Shown piece by piece: positions 22,500 through 35,500 of a stretch of DNA of 64,000 nucleotides. Source of the DNA: Tenodera sinensis (taxonomy: Eukaryota; Arthropoda; Insecta; Mantodea; Mantidae); NCBI GenBank assembly GCA_030765045.1, contig CM060964.1, forward strand, positions 321,850,013 to 321,914,012, written 5' to 3'. The notes beneath the pieces are model-generated. The model was not told the DNA's origin, did not search any database, and saw only the letters and a program-made list of their open reading frames with translations. How positions within the stretch are numbered: the first letter of the stretch is position 1; each line of letters opens with the position of its first letter. Position numbers and translations under genes: made by a program.

Positions 22500-24620
22500 T
22501 TTTTAATTATGAAATGAGGCAGATTTCATCTCATAGTGACATACGATTGCTGGATTAATTTTAGTGTTCCTGTGTTATGGTTTCCAGCACATGTTAAGTG
22601 ATGTATTCTTCGGTAAATGCTCCAGTTTTAAGAATTCCTGATAGCACAAATAGTGCTCAGCAGGTGTTCTGCTATTATGAAAAACTTTAATTTAACAAAC
22701 CTTACATTAAGTAGTCATGAAAATACAAGCAACATGAAATTCAACAAAGGGAATAATAGAGCATTCCTTCTTATGTGAAAATAATAAAGTTTAACGCAAT
22801 TATGACTAAAAGAGAATTATATATTTAGCTACTATCTTCCAACACTTAATATGAATTCTGAATGAAATTGAATTTAATAGATACTGATGATTAAAACCTT
22901 GTAATTAAGCATTGTTAAATTGATTAAATTTCCTTTAAAAATAGCTCCAACCTAAATTCTATAAACATTGGTGTGTGTAAACTTAAAAAATTAAAGTTGA
23001 TATGGAAAACAATGTGTTTAATACATTAATGGTCATAAGTCTTGGGTTCAAAATTGCATTTACATACATAACTTTAAAAATAATAACACTACCAAATTGA
23101 CAGTAACACTGAAATCTAAAGAAATAATAATTAATGTTTTATAAAACAGTGAGTTTGGTAATCTTCAACATTTGAAATAATGTTTAAATATAGTACATTT
23201 AAAAGTGAAATGAAATTAACTACACATTTTTAAAGATACTCAGGTGTATCCAGGGTCCTTGGGCCTTAGAGTTGCCCTACTTGAATCTTCTTAGAATAAT
23301 GGGAATCAACCCCACCCCAAAAGAAAAAAAGACTTTGTAATAACTCATCCCCGATGAGATTATAACTGAGTACATTGGGAATATGAGGCACATACTTCTT
23401 CCTCATATAAATAACTATCAACTTTTATGAATATTGTTCAACAAAATTATTTCGAAACTTTATTATAATCTATGTGAATATGATGGTAGGAATGAAGCAA
23501 TAAAGCTAGTTCACAATAATAACTCAAGAACAAAAACCAAAAAAGAAATGAAAATGAGAAGCAAAACAGCATTTAACAGCTTGGTCCACAAAAGGCCGAT
23601 AACAAGAATGGGAATGTATGTAGATAACAAAGTGGAAAGTTGATTTTGTGCACGAAGATTTCATTTGTTTCCAATTGACCAATGATATGTTTTCATGTAG
23701 TTCCATTTCAGTTCCAATCAACATGACGCCTGTCAGCCTGCTTCAAAATTTGCTAGAGTAAACATTTTCTAAATGCAGATCCATTACTACATCAGATTAC
23801 TCAGGTCATAAGACTTCATTGCTTTAGAATAGAATACACACTAGGAGTAGGAAATTGAACCAAACTAAATTTTGAATGGGAGGGACTTGATAATGTTTTG
23901 AAATTAACTATATGAAACACTGATGAATTACTTGCACTATTTCCTGTTGTTTGTTTCAGGGAAGCCTAATTGGTTTCGGCAGCACCTACTTTGGACAGTG
24001 TTATACGTATCGCTTGATTAGTGACACTGTCTCATGTACTAATTTTAAATGTTTTGTTAAATTATGAATGCCATATGAGACAATCTCAAATTTCATATCT
24101 TTCTCTTAATACATTCTTTTGTGAACTTGTGCAGAAAGTAATGCACATATATATTAAATTGTAATTGCTCTTCAGAATCTTATTAAACATAAGCATTAAT
24201 ATGACTTGTTTGTTTTCTGTTTGAAACAGATAGTGCTGTTTTCTTGTATATAGTTGTTGGTATAATTATCTTCATTTAGAATTTACATGTATCTGTTTAG
24301 TTTTTCATTTCTTGGTCACTAAGGTTATCTTTCACAGTTTTTTTTAACATGATTACTAATTCACTGTGTGCAAGAAAATTGCATTACAGATAACCTTGTG
24401 GTATCCTTTCCTGCTTTCCTCTGCCACTAACTCAATGTGTAGTTATAATTGCTATAGCCATTATTTGAAATTCTTGAGGGAAAGGGAATAAAAATGTATT
24501 GAATAATCTCAACAATTTGTGATCTGACACTCTCCATCTGGCTACTAAAGTTATTATGATTAATTGAAGACCACTATTACTTGTAGGGGGAAAAATGTCA
24601 AGTTTAGAAGTGGGTTCTTC
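22500..24620. other. AT-rich spacer containing a dispersed MITE-like repeat (about 23480-23860)
   Basis: No gene is recognised. Segment 23480-23860 is a diverged match to 40940-41290, sharing in order TAGTTCACAATAA / TGATTCACATTAT, AACAGCAT, AATGGGAATGTA / ACTGGGAATGCA, ACAAAGTGGAAAGTT / ACAAAGTGGAGTTAA, and TTTCCAATTGACCAA / TTCCAATTTAGCCAA. Both copies read in the same direction. No TIR or coding region was identified. Confidence 0.5.
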
Positions 24621-24621
24621 T

Positions 24622-24853
24622 TGCCGAACTTCTTTCGAAGTCGCATCTCGCACACTCATGAACAGTTTACGTCACATTTCCAGTATTCACATATTAGCGT
24701 AATATGCGATACATCAACTACGTGGATAAGAATCATTTACCGCATATGGCTTCCATATAGTTCTTGTAACGCGTATTACGCTAATATGTGAAATTTTGAA
24801 ATGTGTGGTGAACTATTCGTGAGTGTGCGAGTTGATTTCGAAAGAAATTCGGC
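24622..24853. repeat. MITE-like hairpin with about 85-90-bp inverted arms
   Basis: The left arm 24622-24710 (TTGCCGAACTTCTTTCGAAG ... TATTAGCGTAATATGCG) is an imperfect reverse complement of the right arm about 24770-24853 (CGTATTACGCTAATATGTG ... TTTCGAAAGAAATTCGGCA). The spacer is about 60 bp. Long inverted arms with no coding suggest a foldback MITE. No target-site duplication could be fixed, so superfamily is unknown. Confidence 0.65.
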
Positions 24854-25056
24854 ATTTAATTCTGGCGATGAATACCGTCGAAGGAATGGAGGGGAGAAGC
24901 GGAAGTAGCGCTGCTCGGTCGATATAGAGGCGTACTGCATTATCGACGGATCGTTAGTTCGTACCGGCCCCGTGGTGAAACATAGCGACATCAGCGCCAT
25001 TTGTGACATCATCCTTTAACACAGAGTCGATCATCTGGTATAATCCGTGCCTGTGA
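24854..25056 (+). promoter_or_regulatory. CpG-rich segment, possible original MALSU1 promoter now separated from exon 1
   Basis: This roughly 200-bp segment has markedly more CpG (CGTCGAAGG, GCGGAAGTAGCGCTGCTCGG, ATCGACGGATCGTTAG) than the AT-rich flanks. Deleting the hAT element 25057-32050 and one TSD would place it directly upstream of MALSU1 exon 1. Inference only: it may be ancestral promoter or 5' UTR sequence. Confidence 0.35.
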
Positions 25057-26496
25057 TAGAGGTCTGCACGGGCTCGGGCCAAGCCCTCGGGCCTAATTTG
25101 AAAAATGCTTGTCGGGCTCGAACCGGGCTCGGGCTGGACTAGGTCAGGCTCGGATCGGGCCCGGGCTTGAAAATTAAGGGAATAAACAACTGCAAATGGA
25201 TTTTTTAAAATTTTTCAGCCAAGTTAGCTGAACATTTATTTTCAATGCTGTCTTATACCAGAATTAGAGGGTTTTGAATTTTAGTGTGATATATCCTTCA
25301 GTTTCCGAGTTACGAAATGTTGAATCCGGATTTTATTATGTTATGCCAAATGCTCTACACAACTAAATTAAAAAATGCCTCTTTTTAAAGGTTCTATTAT
25401 ATTTATTTGATTATAATGTACAAATCTGCCATACAACTGCGTTTTATTAGCCTCAGCTCAAAAGACAATCGTTTTTAAATTTTGTCGCTTGAAATTTCTA
25501 ATATAAAGTTTTATAAGCTGCAAGTTTCTTTAGTAACTCAAAAGCGTTCAAAAGAAAAAAAAGTATATGGCAGATTTACTTGTTTGTGTTTTGGAATGAT
25601 ACGAAGAATTGCGTGAAAACTGCATCGTGACATTTTCAAAAAGTGAATATGGTGAAAACATAATTTTCAAAAACCTTAAATTTTAAAATGAAAGACATTG
25701 TTATTCTGCATTTTAGGGTACATTATGTAACTACAAGTATTTGTAATATAAAAACTCAAAACATATTTAGTATTTTAAAGCCATGGAATACAAATGTAAT
25801 GTTTTGCCAGATTTGTACTAAATTTCAGTGGTACATTCACTTAGGAGGCAAAAATTAATGTATCATATTTCTTGGTTACCAAAGTTTAAATGTCGAGAAT
25901 AGCACAAATATCGCAGCATTTCTTTACTAGGAATTCTAATTGATTATTCTGCTGACACGTTTCAAATGCTGCTACTGATGTTGGTCAAAGCACAAAACGA
26001 GAGGGTTTGCAACTATATTATTTCTCACTACTCGGCTGCAATTCAATCCATTCCACGTATAATCTTACACTCTTATCTCGAACCCAAGGCGTATTTGATT
26101 CTTTTGTACTGCTTTTATAGTAACGCATGTTTCCTCCTGCTTTGTAAAGCGTAAACACAGCATCAATGTTTATACTGATACAATACAGCTTGTTTCGTGG
26201 CTGACGCTGTAGTAATGTTATTGCATCATTATTGTTCAGCATTTCTCCAAATTGAAACGTTTATTTTATTATCATGACATGAATCACTATATATAATACA
26301 TCAGACATCAGGGCCATTGCCCATTAGTCAGCATCACCAAGTTGTGACACTTTCATTTTTCATACCCCTTCTGTCTTACAACCAAGGTATATGTGGAAAA
26401 AATATCTCGTCAGCATTTGATGCTGGTAACCAAAGACATTGAAGGGACTTTTCGTAGAAAAGGTGGTACGAGTAGCATTCATCAAGTGCGAGTATT

Positions 26497-26568
26497 GAAA
26501 GAAATTTTAGTGCAGCAGGATTAATTATTCAAGAAGGTCGAACTAACCTAAGCAGCGAATGCCTTTTT
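26497..26568 (+). pseudogene. hAT C-terminal dimerisation fragment
   Basis: The plus strand reads ERNFSAAGLIIQEGRTNLSS, the conserved end of the hAT dimerisation domain (compare ERxFSxAG...RRxxL in the family). It lies upstream of, not downstream of, the BED N-terminus at 27027, so it is either a separate older hAT remnant or a rearranged piece of the same element. It has no start codon and is disrupted just upstream. Confidence 0.65.
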
Positions 26569-27026
26569 AAATGCGTCAAATTTATCTTCAATTTGAAAGT
26601 GAATCTGTACGAATTATACCTTTGTGATTGAAATGCCACAGTTTTATATTGCCTTTTGCTGCCTTTTTAATATGTCTATTTTACAAAATATATGCTTTTT
26701 GTTGCCTTTATTTCATTATTTATGTATTATTTATTAATTATTAAGCATTTTCTTCAGGTACATTTTATTTCAACAACCGTTAGACCGTGACCAAGAAAGT
26801 TACTTCGCCGAATGTATATTATTGTCTTTAAGTTGCAGACGACATAGACGTTCCTCATTCAATTCATTATTTTCTTTGCACCAATGAGTGCTGCCGCGCA
26901 AATAAATGTATAGATAAAGAAAGCATATGGATTATCACGTGTGTTTATTTTAAAATGCAATAATGAGTGTGGGTCTAACTTTGATTTTCTTTCAGTTTTC
27001 ATTACGACGTTGTAGCTAGCAGCAAG

Positions 27027-27860
27027 ATGCCGAAATTCAATGTTCCTTTACGTGCTAAATTACACAGTCATGTTAATACTTTTGGATCCGGCATATGCTG
27101 TACCGACGGTAAAGTACTCACATGCAAAATACGTGAGCAGTCAGTGAACTACGAAAAGAAGTATTTTATATCACAACATATCGGCACAGTCAAACACGGC
27201 TACAGGCAGAAGATTCCTTTGCTTCCAACAGTAATGGCAACATCCAGTCAGAAATCCCAGTTTGCATTCGACTTATGTAGCTTTCTTCAGCGCCAGAATC
27301 CCTTTCTGGAAATTACAGAATCCTACATTATCACAGTTTTTGGAGAAGTATACTAACCAACCTGTACCTAGCTAGTCAAGTTTGCGAAAATGTTACTTAA
27401 CCGAATGTTACGATGACACAATGAAAATAACTAAAGATAAAATGAAAAATAAGATGATCTGGGATATCGACGAATATCGACGAGTCAACTGATACCATAG
27501 GTCGTTTCATTGCCAATTTGTTAATGGACGATAAGATCCTACAGAAGATGAATCAATGAAATCATTCCTGCTTACTACAGAGTGACTTGAGAAAGTTAAC
27601 AATCGAACTATTGCGCAGTTATTCACCAGTTCATTAAATTTGCTGCGGCCTGAAGAGGTTCAAATACAACGGCTTACTTTTCATCAGTGACGCTGCATCA
27701 TATATGAAAAAGGCTGGAATAGCGTTAAAAGTGTTATTTCCAAACATGCTTCACATGACTTGCGTAGCACATGGCTTTCACAGGGTGTTAGAAGAGATAC
27801 GATGCCTGTTTCTGGATGTTGGCAAATGACATTTAAGTACATTGTACCTGATGTAACTCT
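27027..27860 (+). pseudogene. CGGBP1-like hAT transposase remnant (BED zinc finger, DESTD motif)
   Basis: It opens MPKFNVPLRAKLHSHVNTFG at 27027 and runs 109 codons. The BED finger region is KVLTCKIREQ ... FISQHIGTVKH: the first Cys and both His are present, but the second ligand is Arg (CGT) where TGT would give Cys, a single-base decay. After 27356 the frame is lost repeatedly, yet family motifs persist: NIDESTDTIGRFIANLL (about 27470-27530), LLFISDAASYMKKAGIALK (about 27675-27735), MLHMTCVAHGFHRVLEEIR (about 27745-27800). Layout and spacing resemble human CGGBP1 (a domesticated hAT BED protein binding CGG repeats) and the transposases it came from. The C-terminal half is missing. Confidence 0.8.
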
Positions 27861-28104
27861 GCCCCCCCCCCCCCGCCCAACCTATCATAACGAGATGGGG
27901 GGTATTATTGGGTTTCTCTTATTATTGCCTGTTTTAGTACTTATAATTCCTTTTTTCTGTCTATTTTAACTATTTATAATGTCTTTTTGCCTGCCTGTTT
28001 TAATGATTTATAATGCCTAAACTTCCCACCTCCTAATTTCTGCTATGGCCAATTGCGGATAGCTTACATTGAGTACATTAATATTGTTTTATAATCGTAT
28101 ATTG

Positions 28105-28275
28105 CCCCGATAAACCCTTAGAAACACACCAATAACCTTTTCTTCCAACTTGGAAAAATAGGTTATTTCTAAGGCTTTAACGAGACAATATCATGATCTC
28201 AAAACTATGAATGTACTAACGTTATTTATGCAGGTACCCAGCATTCGCTAGCGTATTTGGACCAAAATTGGATTT
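28105..28275. repeat. Dispersed repeat, second copy of the 8825-8990 family
   Basis: It matches 8825-8990 in several ordered blocks (GGTTATTT, CAATATCATGATCTC, GTACCCAGCATTCGCTAGCG, CAAAATTGGATTTT). Class is unknown. Confidence 0.5.
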
Positions 28276-28285
28276 TAGGAAATAA

Positions 28286-28988
<703 letters not shown>

Positions 28989-28990
28989 AG

Positions 28991-29531
28991 GGCAGGAACT
29001 TTAGACACCGAACCTATGAAGTTTGCTACACCGAGTCCATAGAATTAGTATTGTATTGTATTGTTTACTAAGAACTGATGGTGGGAGAAGGACGTCGGTA
29101 GAGCACGCTACACCTGATTCCGACCTTTGGTACTGTGTGCAAGACAAGAAGGCAAGTCTTAGGAATGCGTTGCGTAATCATTTTGTGCTTCCCGCGCGGT
29201 GTTTATGCCTAGTTTCCGAGTATGACAAGGATGCTAAGCTCGTTTAAAATACACAATGTTGTCACATAACTCACCTATAGTTAGAAATATGCACTCTCAT
29301 ACACTCATTTCCTAGTAAACAGATCTGCTACCGGAGATCAATCACATATAACGTTGCATTCTTTGTTGGCGGCATTGTAACACACCTTCGCTGAATGCAA
29401 CTAGATGACAACTGAACACCTCGGAACGTGACTATACATCAGGACGGCAGTGGATCGCGAGGTTGTATAGTTCAGAGTCAGGCAACCTGTACCCGCCTCG
29501 TTCCAGTGTTTTGGTGTCCAAAGTTCCTGCC
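28991..29531. mobile_element. Small inverted-repeat-flanked element nested in the AAT microsatellite
   Basis: GGCAGGAACTTTAGACACC at 28991-29009 and GGTGTCCAAAGTTCCTGCC at 29513-29531 are 19-bp inverted repeats with one mismatch. Both outer flanks are AAT-rich (TTAATTAG left, TTAATAATAAT right), which looks like an insertion of about 541 bp into the microsatellite. The target duplication cannot be fixed because the target itself is repetitive; a TTA/TAA 3-bp duplication would suggest PIF/Harbinger. No transposase is inside. Confidence 0.55.
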
Positions 29532-30293
29532 TTAATAATAATAAATAAATAAGAACTAGACTAACTGCCTTAATTCTGTAGCCTATGATCCTCACGACAT
29601 CTTGCTGCTATAGCGCATACGCGGACGCGAGTATAAACCTAATGGAGAGATTGAAATCCGCTAGATTGGCAAGGTTTTAAACCAAGTGTTAGATTTTTTC
29701 AATAAATAGGTTCCTGTTCTTATACTCAACACATGCCTGACTTTCAATCTGGATTTCTTTTATGAATTGGATTTAACAAGTGAATATGTGCATCTTTGTA
29801 TTTTTCCTGTCAAAAAATTGGGTAGTATGTATATTTGAACAGCCAAATATTGGACATTAATCAAAGGAAATACAATAGTTTGCCATACGATTTTGTTCTT
29901 GCACACAGCGTTGAGAATGTGTATATGCTTATGTGTATGTGAAACGGCCCCGTGCCGTCCACGTGTAGCCCATATTAGGTAAGCACACCTAGATTAGTGT
30001 GAGTATATGAACAGGATGACAGGGACCTGTGTTAGAGACATCTATGTACTCCTACCATCAATAACCAGGTATGTGTAAACAATGTCTCAACGCTTTCTCC
30101 ACTTTTACAAATTTATGCAGGTATAATTGCTTGGTCAAAATATATTTACTGAAGTTGAATAAACATACTTGTATAATTTATAAGCCTAAATACAGTAGTA
30201 TCGCAAGGATTAGTTTTATACACTAATTCATTTTGCAAGGTTTATGGCTGATGCTTAATGATACCGGCTTTGATTTGTAATTGTTAAGTTCCA

Positions 30294-30749
30294 TCACATA
30301 TCTCTGTCTCCACTTCGTCTTCGGCAACGGTACCTACGTCGTCTTCTTCTTGAGCAACTTCTACGCCTCCTTCTCGAACAACTTCTCCTTCTTCTTGAAC
30401 AACTTCTCCTTCTTCTTGAACAACTTCTCCTCCTCCTCCTTTTTGAACAACTCCTCCTCCTTCTTCTTGAACAACTTCTGCTTCGTGAACAGCTTCTCCT
30501 CCGGCACCTCGATCTTCTTCTCCGACAAACGGAACCGACAGCTTTTATAGAGCCCCAACCTTTTAATGCCTTTAGAAACATTTTCCTTTGGTTTTCATCC
30601 ACAGTAAACAATTTCTCTTCGTTCCTGTCAGTTGGACAGCTCATAAGAGTTCTCGACACATCATCGAACGCTCTTAACATACACTGCTTTTTACGGATAG
30701 TTCTGTTTTTAACACTTGTTCTAATTTTGGGTGCTGCGGGCTTCCCCAT
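30294..30749 (-). other. Open frame with in-phase 24-bp repeats (KLFKKKEE / SCSRRRR), unrecognised
   Basis: The minus strand opens MGKPAAPKIRTSVKNRTIRK at 30749, followed by a non-repetitive stretch (RAFDDVSRTLMSCPTDRNEE ... MFLKALKGWGS). Then from about 30540 to 30320 comes a tandem tract of about 24 bp (GAAGTTGTTCAAGAAGAAGG). In one frame this reads SCSRRRR, in the other KLFKKKEE. The switch from a normal-looking N-terminus to a repeat that is open in two frames suggests either a frameshifted Lys-rich coding repeat or a minisatellite that captured an open frame. It lies inside the 7-kb hAT element. No function assigned. Confidence 0.4.
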
Positions 30750-31288
30750 TTTCGTATGAAGAATTTAGATTTTCGTTGCGAATTAGATTACTAGAAGAAT
30801 TTTGCTTTCCCTTGAAAACCACATTTAGATGTTGAAATTCTATGGCAACGTGTATTTCAGTTGAACAAAAGCGAGTGGAACATACCGAAAACAAAAGTCC
30901 CACCGTGCCAATGTACAAAAGCTAAAGTACCTACTATATTTATAATCTTATATATTTAAATGAGTAATTCTTACGATTTCGATCAAATTTTGTATTCAGA
31001 CAGGGTTTTGCTTATTAAGTTTATCCATATAGGCGTCATTCCTGAAAAAAAAAAACGCAATTTTACGAGTAACAGTCACAATTACTCTAAACCTTATTTT
31101 GGCCATAATTTCTCTTTTAATGGGCCAGTTTTAACAAACAAGCCAGGATATTAAAGGTCTCGTCATGGAAACAGCTCCAACAATTAGGATAAACATTTAT
31201 ATTTAGCTAACATTTTGCTTTTCAAGTTTATCTAAATAAGTATCTTCTCCCAAAAATCACGATTAATCAAAAGGAGAAGAAAGAAAAT

Positions 31289-31303
31289 CCGAGCGAAGCT
31301 CGG
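31289..31303. repeat. Perfect hairpin, possible Helitron-like 3' end
   Basis: CCGAGCGAAGCTCGG is a perfect 6-bp stem with a 3-nt loop, followed by TCACCCAGGTACTG. Similar hairpins near a 3' terminus are seen in Helitron-like elements, but no CTRR terminus follows exactly, so this is weak. Confidence 0.3.
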
Positions 31304-31523
31304 TCACCCAGGTACTGTAACATAATAGAATGATCGCATTGCTTCAGTAATATTCACTACACAAATAAGATGCAACGTCTAATTTTTCTAATTGTTGTTG
31401 TTGTTGTTTGGGGTTTATGGACGCACTAGCACACTCCGGGTAGGAGTAATCGATGTCTGCGTCCAATCAAAATGAGTAGTTGCGAGACAGAAAGTGTATG
31501 TAAGGAGCAAATATTTAAAATAA

Positions 31524-31870
<347 letters not shown>

Positions 31871-32075
31871 AATCATAATCATAATAATAATGTCAATAAC
31901 TGCAGGATAATTTTGTTTAAAAGAAAATTGCACAATCGGGCTCGGGTCGGGCCCGGACCATGGCCTATACACTATTCTCGGGCTCGGGCCGGGCTCGGGC
32001 TTGATTGGTACCGGGCCGGGCCTAAGAAAGTCGGCCCGTGCAGACCTCTAGCCTGTGAGCCTAACTTCAGTGAAC

Positions 32076-32081
32076 CACGTG
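32076..32081 (+). promoter_or_regulatory. Palindromic E-box CACGTG upstream of MALSU1
   Basis: ACCACGTGACG (core 32076-32081) lies about 210 bp upstream of the likely start codon and only 18 bp from the hAT target duplication. CACGTGAC is a classic bHLH-zip (USF/Myc/MITF-type) site common in housekeeping promoters. Binding is inferred. Confidence 0.35.
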
Positions 32082-32239
32082 ACGATGCTCTCCTACAGTT
32101 TTACCCTAAAGTGGTTGGCAATGCTGTTGCTGCGCTTAAAAATTGTAAGTGTTGACAATTGTGTAAGATTTTGATCAGCTGTGTGGACTTTCGAAACCAG
32201 TGACCTTGTGTATGGATTATGTGGTTACAGTGTCAGTAG

Positions 32240-32588
32240 ATGAAATTATTGTGTGTGCGTAGAGTAATACTATATGGCAATAAAATGTTGAGAAGATTCA
32301 TTCGTAGTAATCAAACTGTGAGACATGTAATTTCCTCGTTTATAAATGCAAGTTCGACTACGAACAAAACCTGCAAAGTAAAAGCATTAGCACAAACAAG
32401 GTATTATAATAGCAATAGCAAAGACCGGAACAACGAAGTAGATGAATTGCCAAAGTCCTTCTCGAAGTATAGAGTATTTCAGGAGGAAGAAGCCCCAATT
32501 ATTTTGGATGTACAAGAAGAAAGACTGAAGCTGGAGGATGCTATCCAGGAGGCAGAAGAAAATGAATTTTCTGGACTCCGTCTTGAAA
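32240..32588 (+). CDS. MALSU1: MALSU1 exon 1 (mitochondrial presequence and linker)
   Basis: The exon ends ...GLRLE plus one base at 32588; donor A|GTATGT. It encodes the targeting region and a charged linker (EEEAPIILDVQEERLKLEDA). Two candidate starts, 32240 and 32285, are in the same frame; I favour 32285. Confidence 0.85.
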
Positions 32589-35500
32589 GTATGTAGCTTT
32601 ATTTGAACTGAAACAAGTACTTTGCACTTTTTGATACTTGATTATGGTACTAGTGTTATGTGTCTTATCTGTAAAGCTATTATACTTGGGGACGTATTTA
32701 AAGGGGTAAAATAAGTGAAATAGAATATACTAAATTCCTAAATAGAATGTGCTAAATAGCTAAATAAAGCAGCACGATTGAGGGCCCTAAGCCGTAAATC
32801 ATAGTCGAGTGTTGTTTTTTTTTTTATAAGGGGTGAAGCCAGTTGCTACTACTCATGTGTTTGCACTTCCCTCCATGAAAGCATAGTTGTAACAAAAGGG
32901 AATGCTTTGTTGACGTTTAGCAGTTTATTTTCTATATAAGGAAATGTCTTAAAAAGGGAGGACATGGGTTAAAGGCTTTCAAATTCATCACATCTGCTTT
33001 GCTTAATGTAATACATGCATTTTCATTGATTAAATTGTCTCTTCTGCATTTTCTTTTTTGGTTAAGTACAAACTTCTACCAAAAGCACTGATATATTGGT
33101 GATACAGTACAGATTATGAAGTATATTTCATTCATATAATTCAACTTAACAAGAGTGCATTTGTTTTAAGCTGATATTCAGGTCAAGTTAAATTCACAGG
33201 TATAAAGGATTTCCTGTACAGAGAAATAGACCTTTCTACAAAGATATTTTCAACAAGCTTCCATATCCAGTGTGTGCAAATGAAGTCTTTACTCCATCTG
33301 CTATCACCTTGTTTACGGAACATTGCTTATGTCACTCCATCAGCACAATTGCCAACCTCAAACTAACAAACAGTGCCATTGCAGCCTTTCTTACACGAGT
33401 AACAACTCATTTAGGTCCCAAATAAAAAGGCTCTAAGCTGCAAGTGTAGCCGAGGGGTTGATGGCTCTAAGCCACAGTGTGTATCCGAGGAATGATTTTC
33501 TATAAGAAGAGGGTGAAACATTAGGGGCCTTCTGCAAAGTGACAACAAAGCATAGCCAAAATATCAGTGGAGCTAAACCGCAGTGATCCAGGATAGCAGG
33601 ACAAAGTTAAAAAATCTGATGTGTTGCACTCACATGACTTTCTCTACTCTTGTACTAACCATTCTTATAAACTGTTATTCCCATATCTTCGTGTGAATTG
33701 AGATAAACATTTGTACAAATTATCTTATTGCTTATTTCCTTGTAGGTACAAGGGGAATATTAGAATACAGTAGGCTTTGAGTGATAGTCTAATCTTTTAA
33801 AGCTTTGAGATCCCGTTCTCTTTGCACACTTAACATATAAAAAAATGAACAACGATGTTTAATTTCACGAAAGTTATGTTTTCCAAAACTCACACACATA
33901 ACAAGGAATATCTCCGAAATAGTTCAACCTACAAGAAAATTTATTCGGACATAAATTGTGTATTTTAGCAAGATCTACATTTTTTGTGCAGAATGATTTG
34001 GTCTATCTATAACGGTTTACCAGTTATGCAAAAGTCGTCCAGAGTAAATACGACTACAGGAGCTATAGCCAGAAAATTAAAAATAAACATTTCATTTGTC
34101 ATAAAAATATCTTAAACATACGTCATTTTAATCAAAATCGTTTGAGCCATTTTCAAGAAAATCAAAATTTCTGAAAAATTTTCCATCTAAAGGGTAGTTT
34201 AGGATGGGGCTATTTTCTTCAAACTATTCGTGTCGCATCCTTGAAAGACATTCAAGTTAAATACCAACTTTGGTTTTTGACCTACTTTTCGTTTTTGAGT
34301 TATGCTGTCCACGCACACGCGGACCTTTTTCTCAAAATTTTTTTTGATTCAAACATATATTTCCGGTGAAATCTAGACATAAAATTTTTGGGTGGAATAC
34401 AATACTTCCCCATGTAGTCCTGTTTCCTCTTGATGACTTTTGCACAGCTGGCAAACCGGGAGAGGTAGATAAATCTAACTATATGAAAAATATAAATCTC
34501 TTTTATGTCCAAATAAACTTTTTTGTGGAGTGAACCGTTTCAGATATATTCCTTGTTATTTGTATGACTTTTGCAATACTTATGCATCTCTGAAATGAAA
34601 GGTCCTTATTTACTTTTTTATCTCTTAGCCGTGCATAGAGAACAGAATTTCAAAGCCTTCATATATTGACCAGCTTTAAAAGATTTGAATATCGCTCAGC
34701 CTAATGTATTCCTATATTCCCCTTGCACCGACAAAGAAATAAGCAATAGATAAACTCTGCAAATGTTTACCTCAACTAACATGAAGAAGGTAGAAGAATA
34801 AGAGTTTGTAAGACTAGTTAATACAAGAGTAGATAAAGTCATGTGAGTTGAACATACCAGATTTTTAATGTTATATTTTACTGACCTTCGACAGTACAAG
34901 TATTTATAGTGTAAAAATATTAATTATTTTCAGTAAAATTGCAGTGCTTATCTTTGTTTGTTTATTTTCTCTTTTTTTTTAAAGAATAAGAAGCAAAGTC
35001 CATGCAACTGCAGTCAAATGAAGCCTGTTGGCGTAGAAATGTGTGATCACATTGTTATACTTAGGTCCTTCCCATCTTTTACCACAGGCACATCTGACTA
35101 TGGTCACTGGTGTTCAAACTTGCAACAATTGGGTTTGAATGAATAGCAATCCATTTCATCTTGCCTTAACAATCATGGCTATTCAAATGGTTTGATTGTG
35201 ATCCTGATGAAAGGGATATGAAGGCCAGTTTAGGAATTGGAAAAAGAGCAGCATATCTAAGAAAATAACTCCAGCATTAAGTTGTTAAGTGTTTTGTTGT
35301 TCTGTGCAAATATCTCTTTTGTCTGGTAATGAAGTTGTGTGTTTTTAGATTACTTATAAATTCACATGGATTTAAGAGGTAGAACTGGAACTTAAAAATT
35401 CAATGCCACAACTGGGATTTGAACCACAGACCTTCCGCTTGCCGGGCGGACGCTCTACCACTGAGCTATTGTGACAAACTACCAGAATGACATTAAATTC

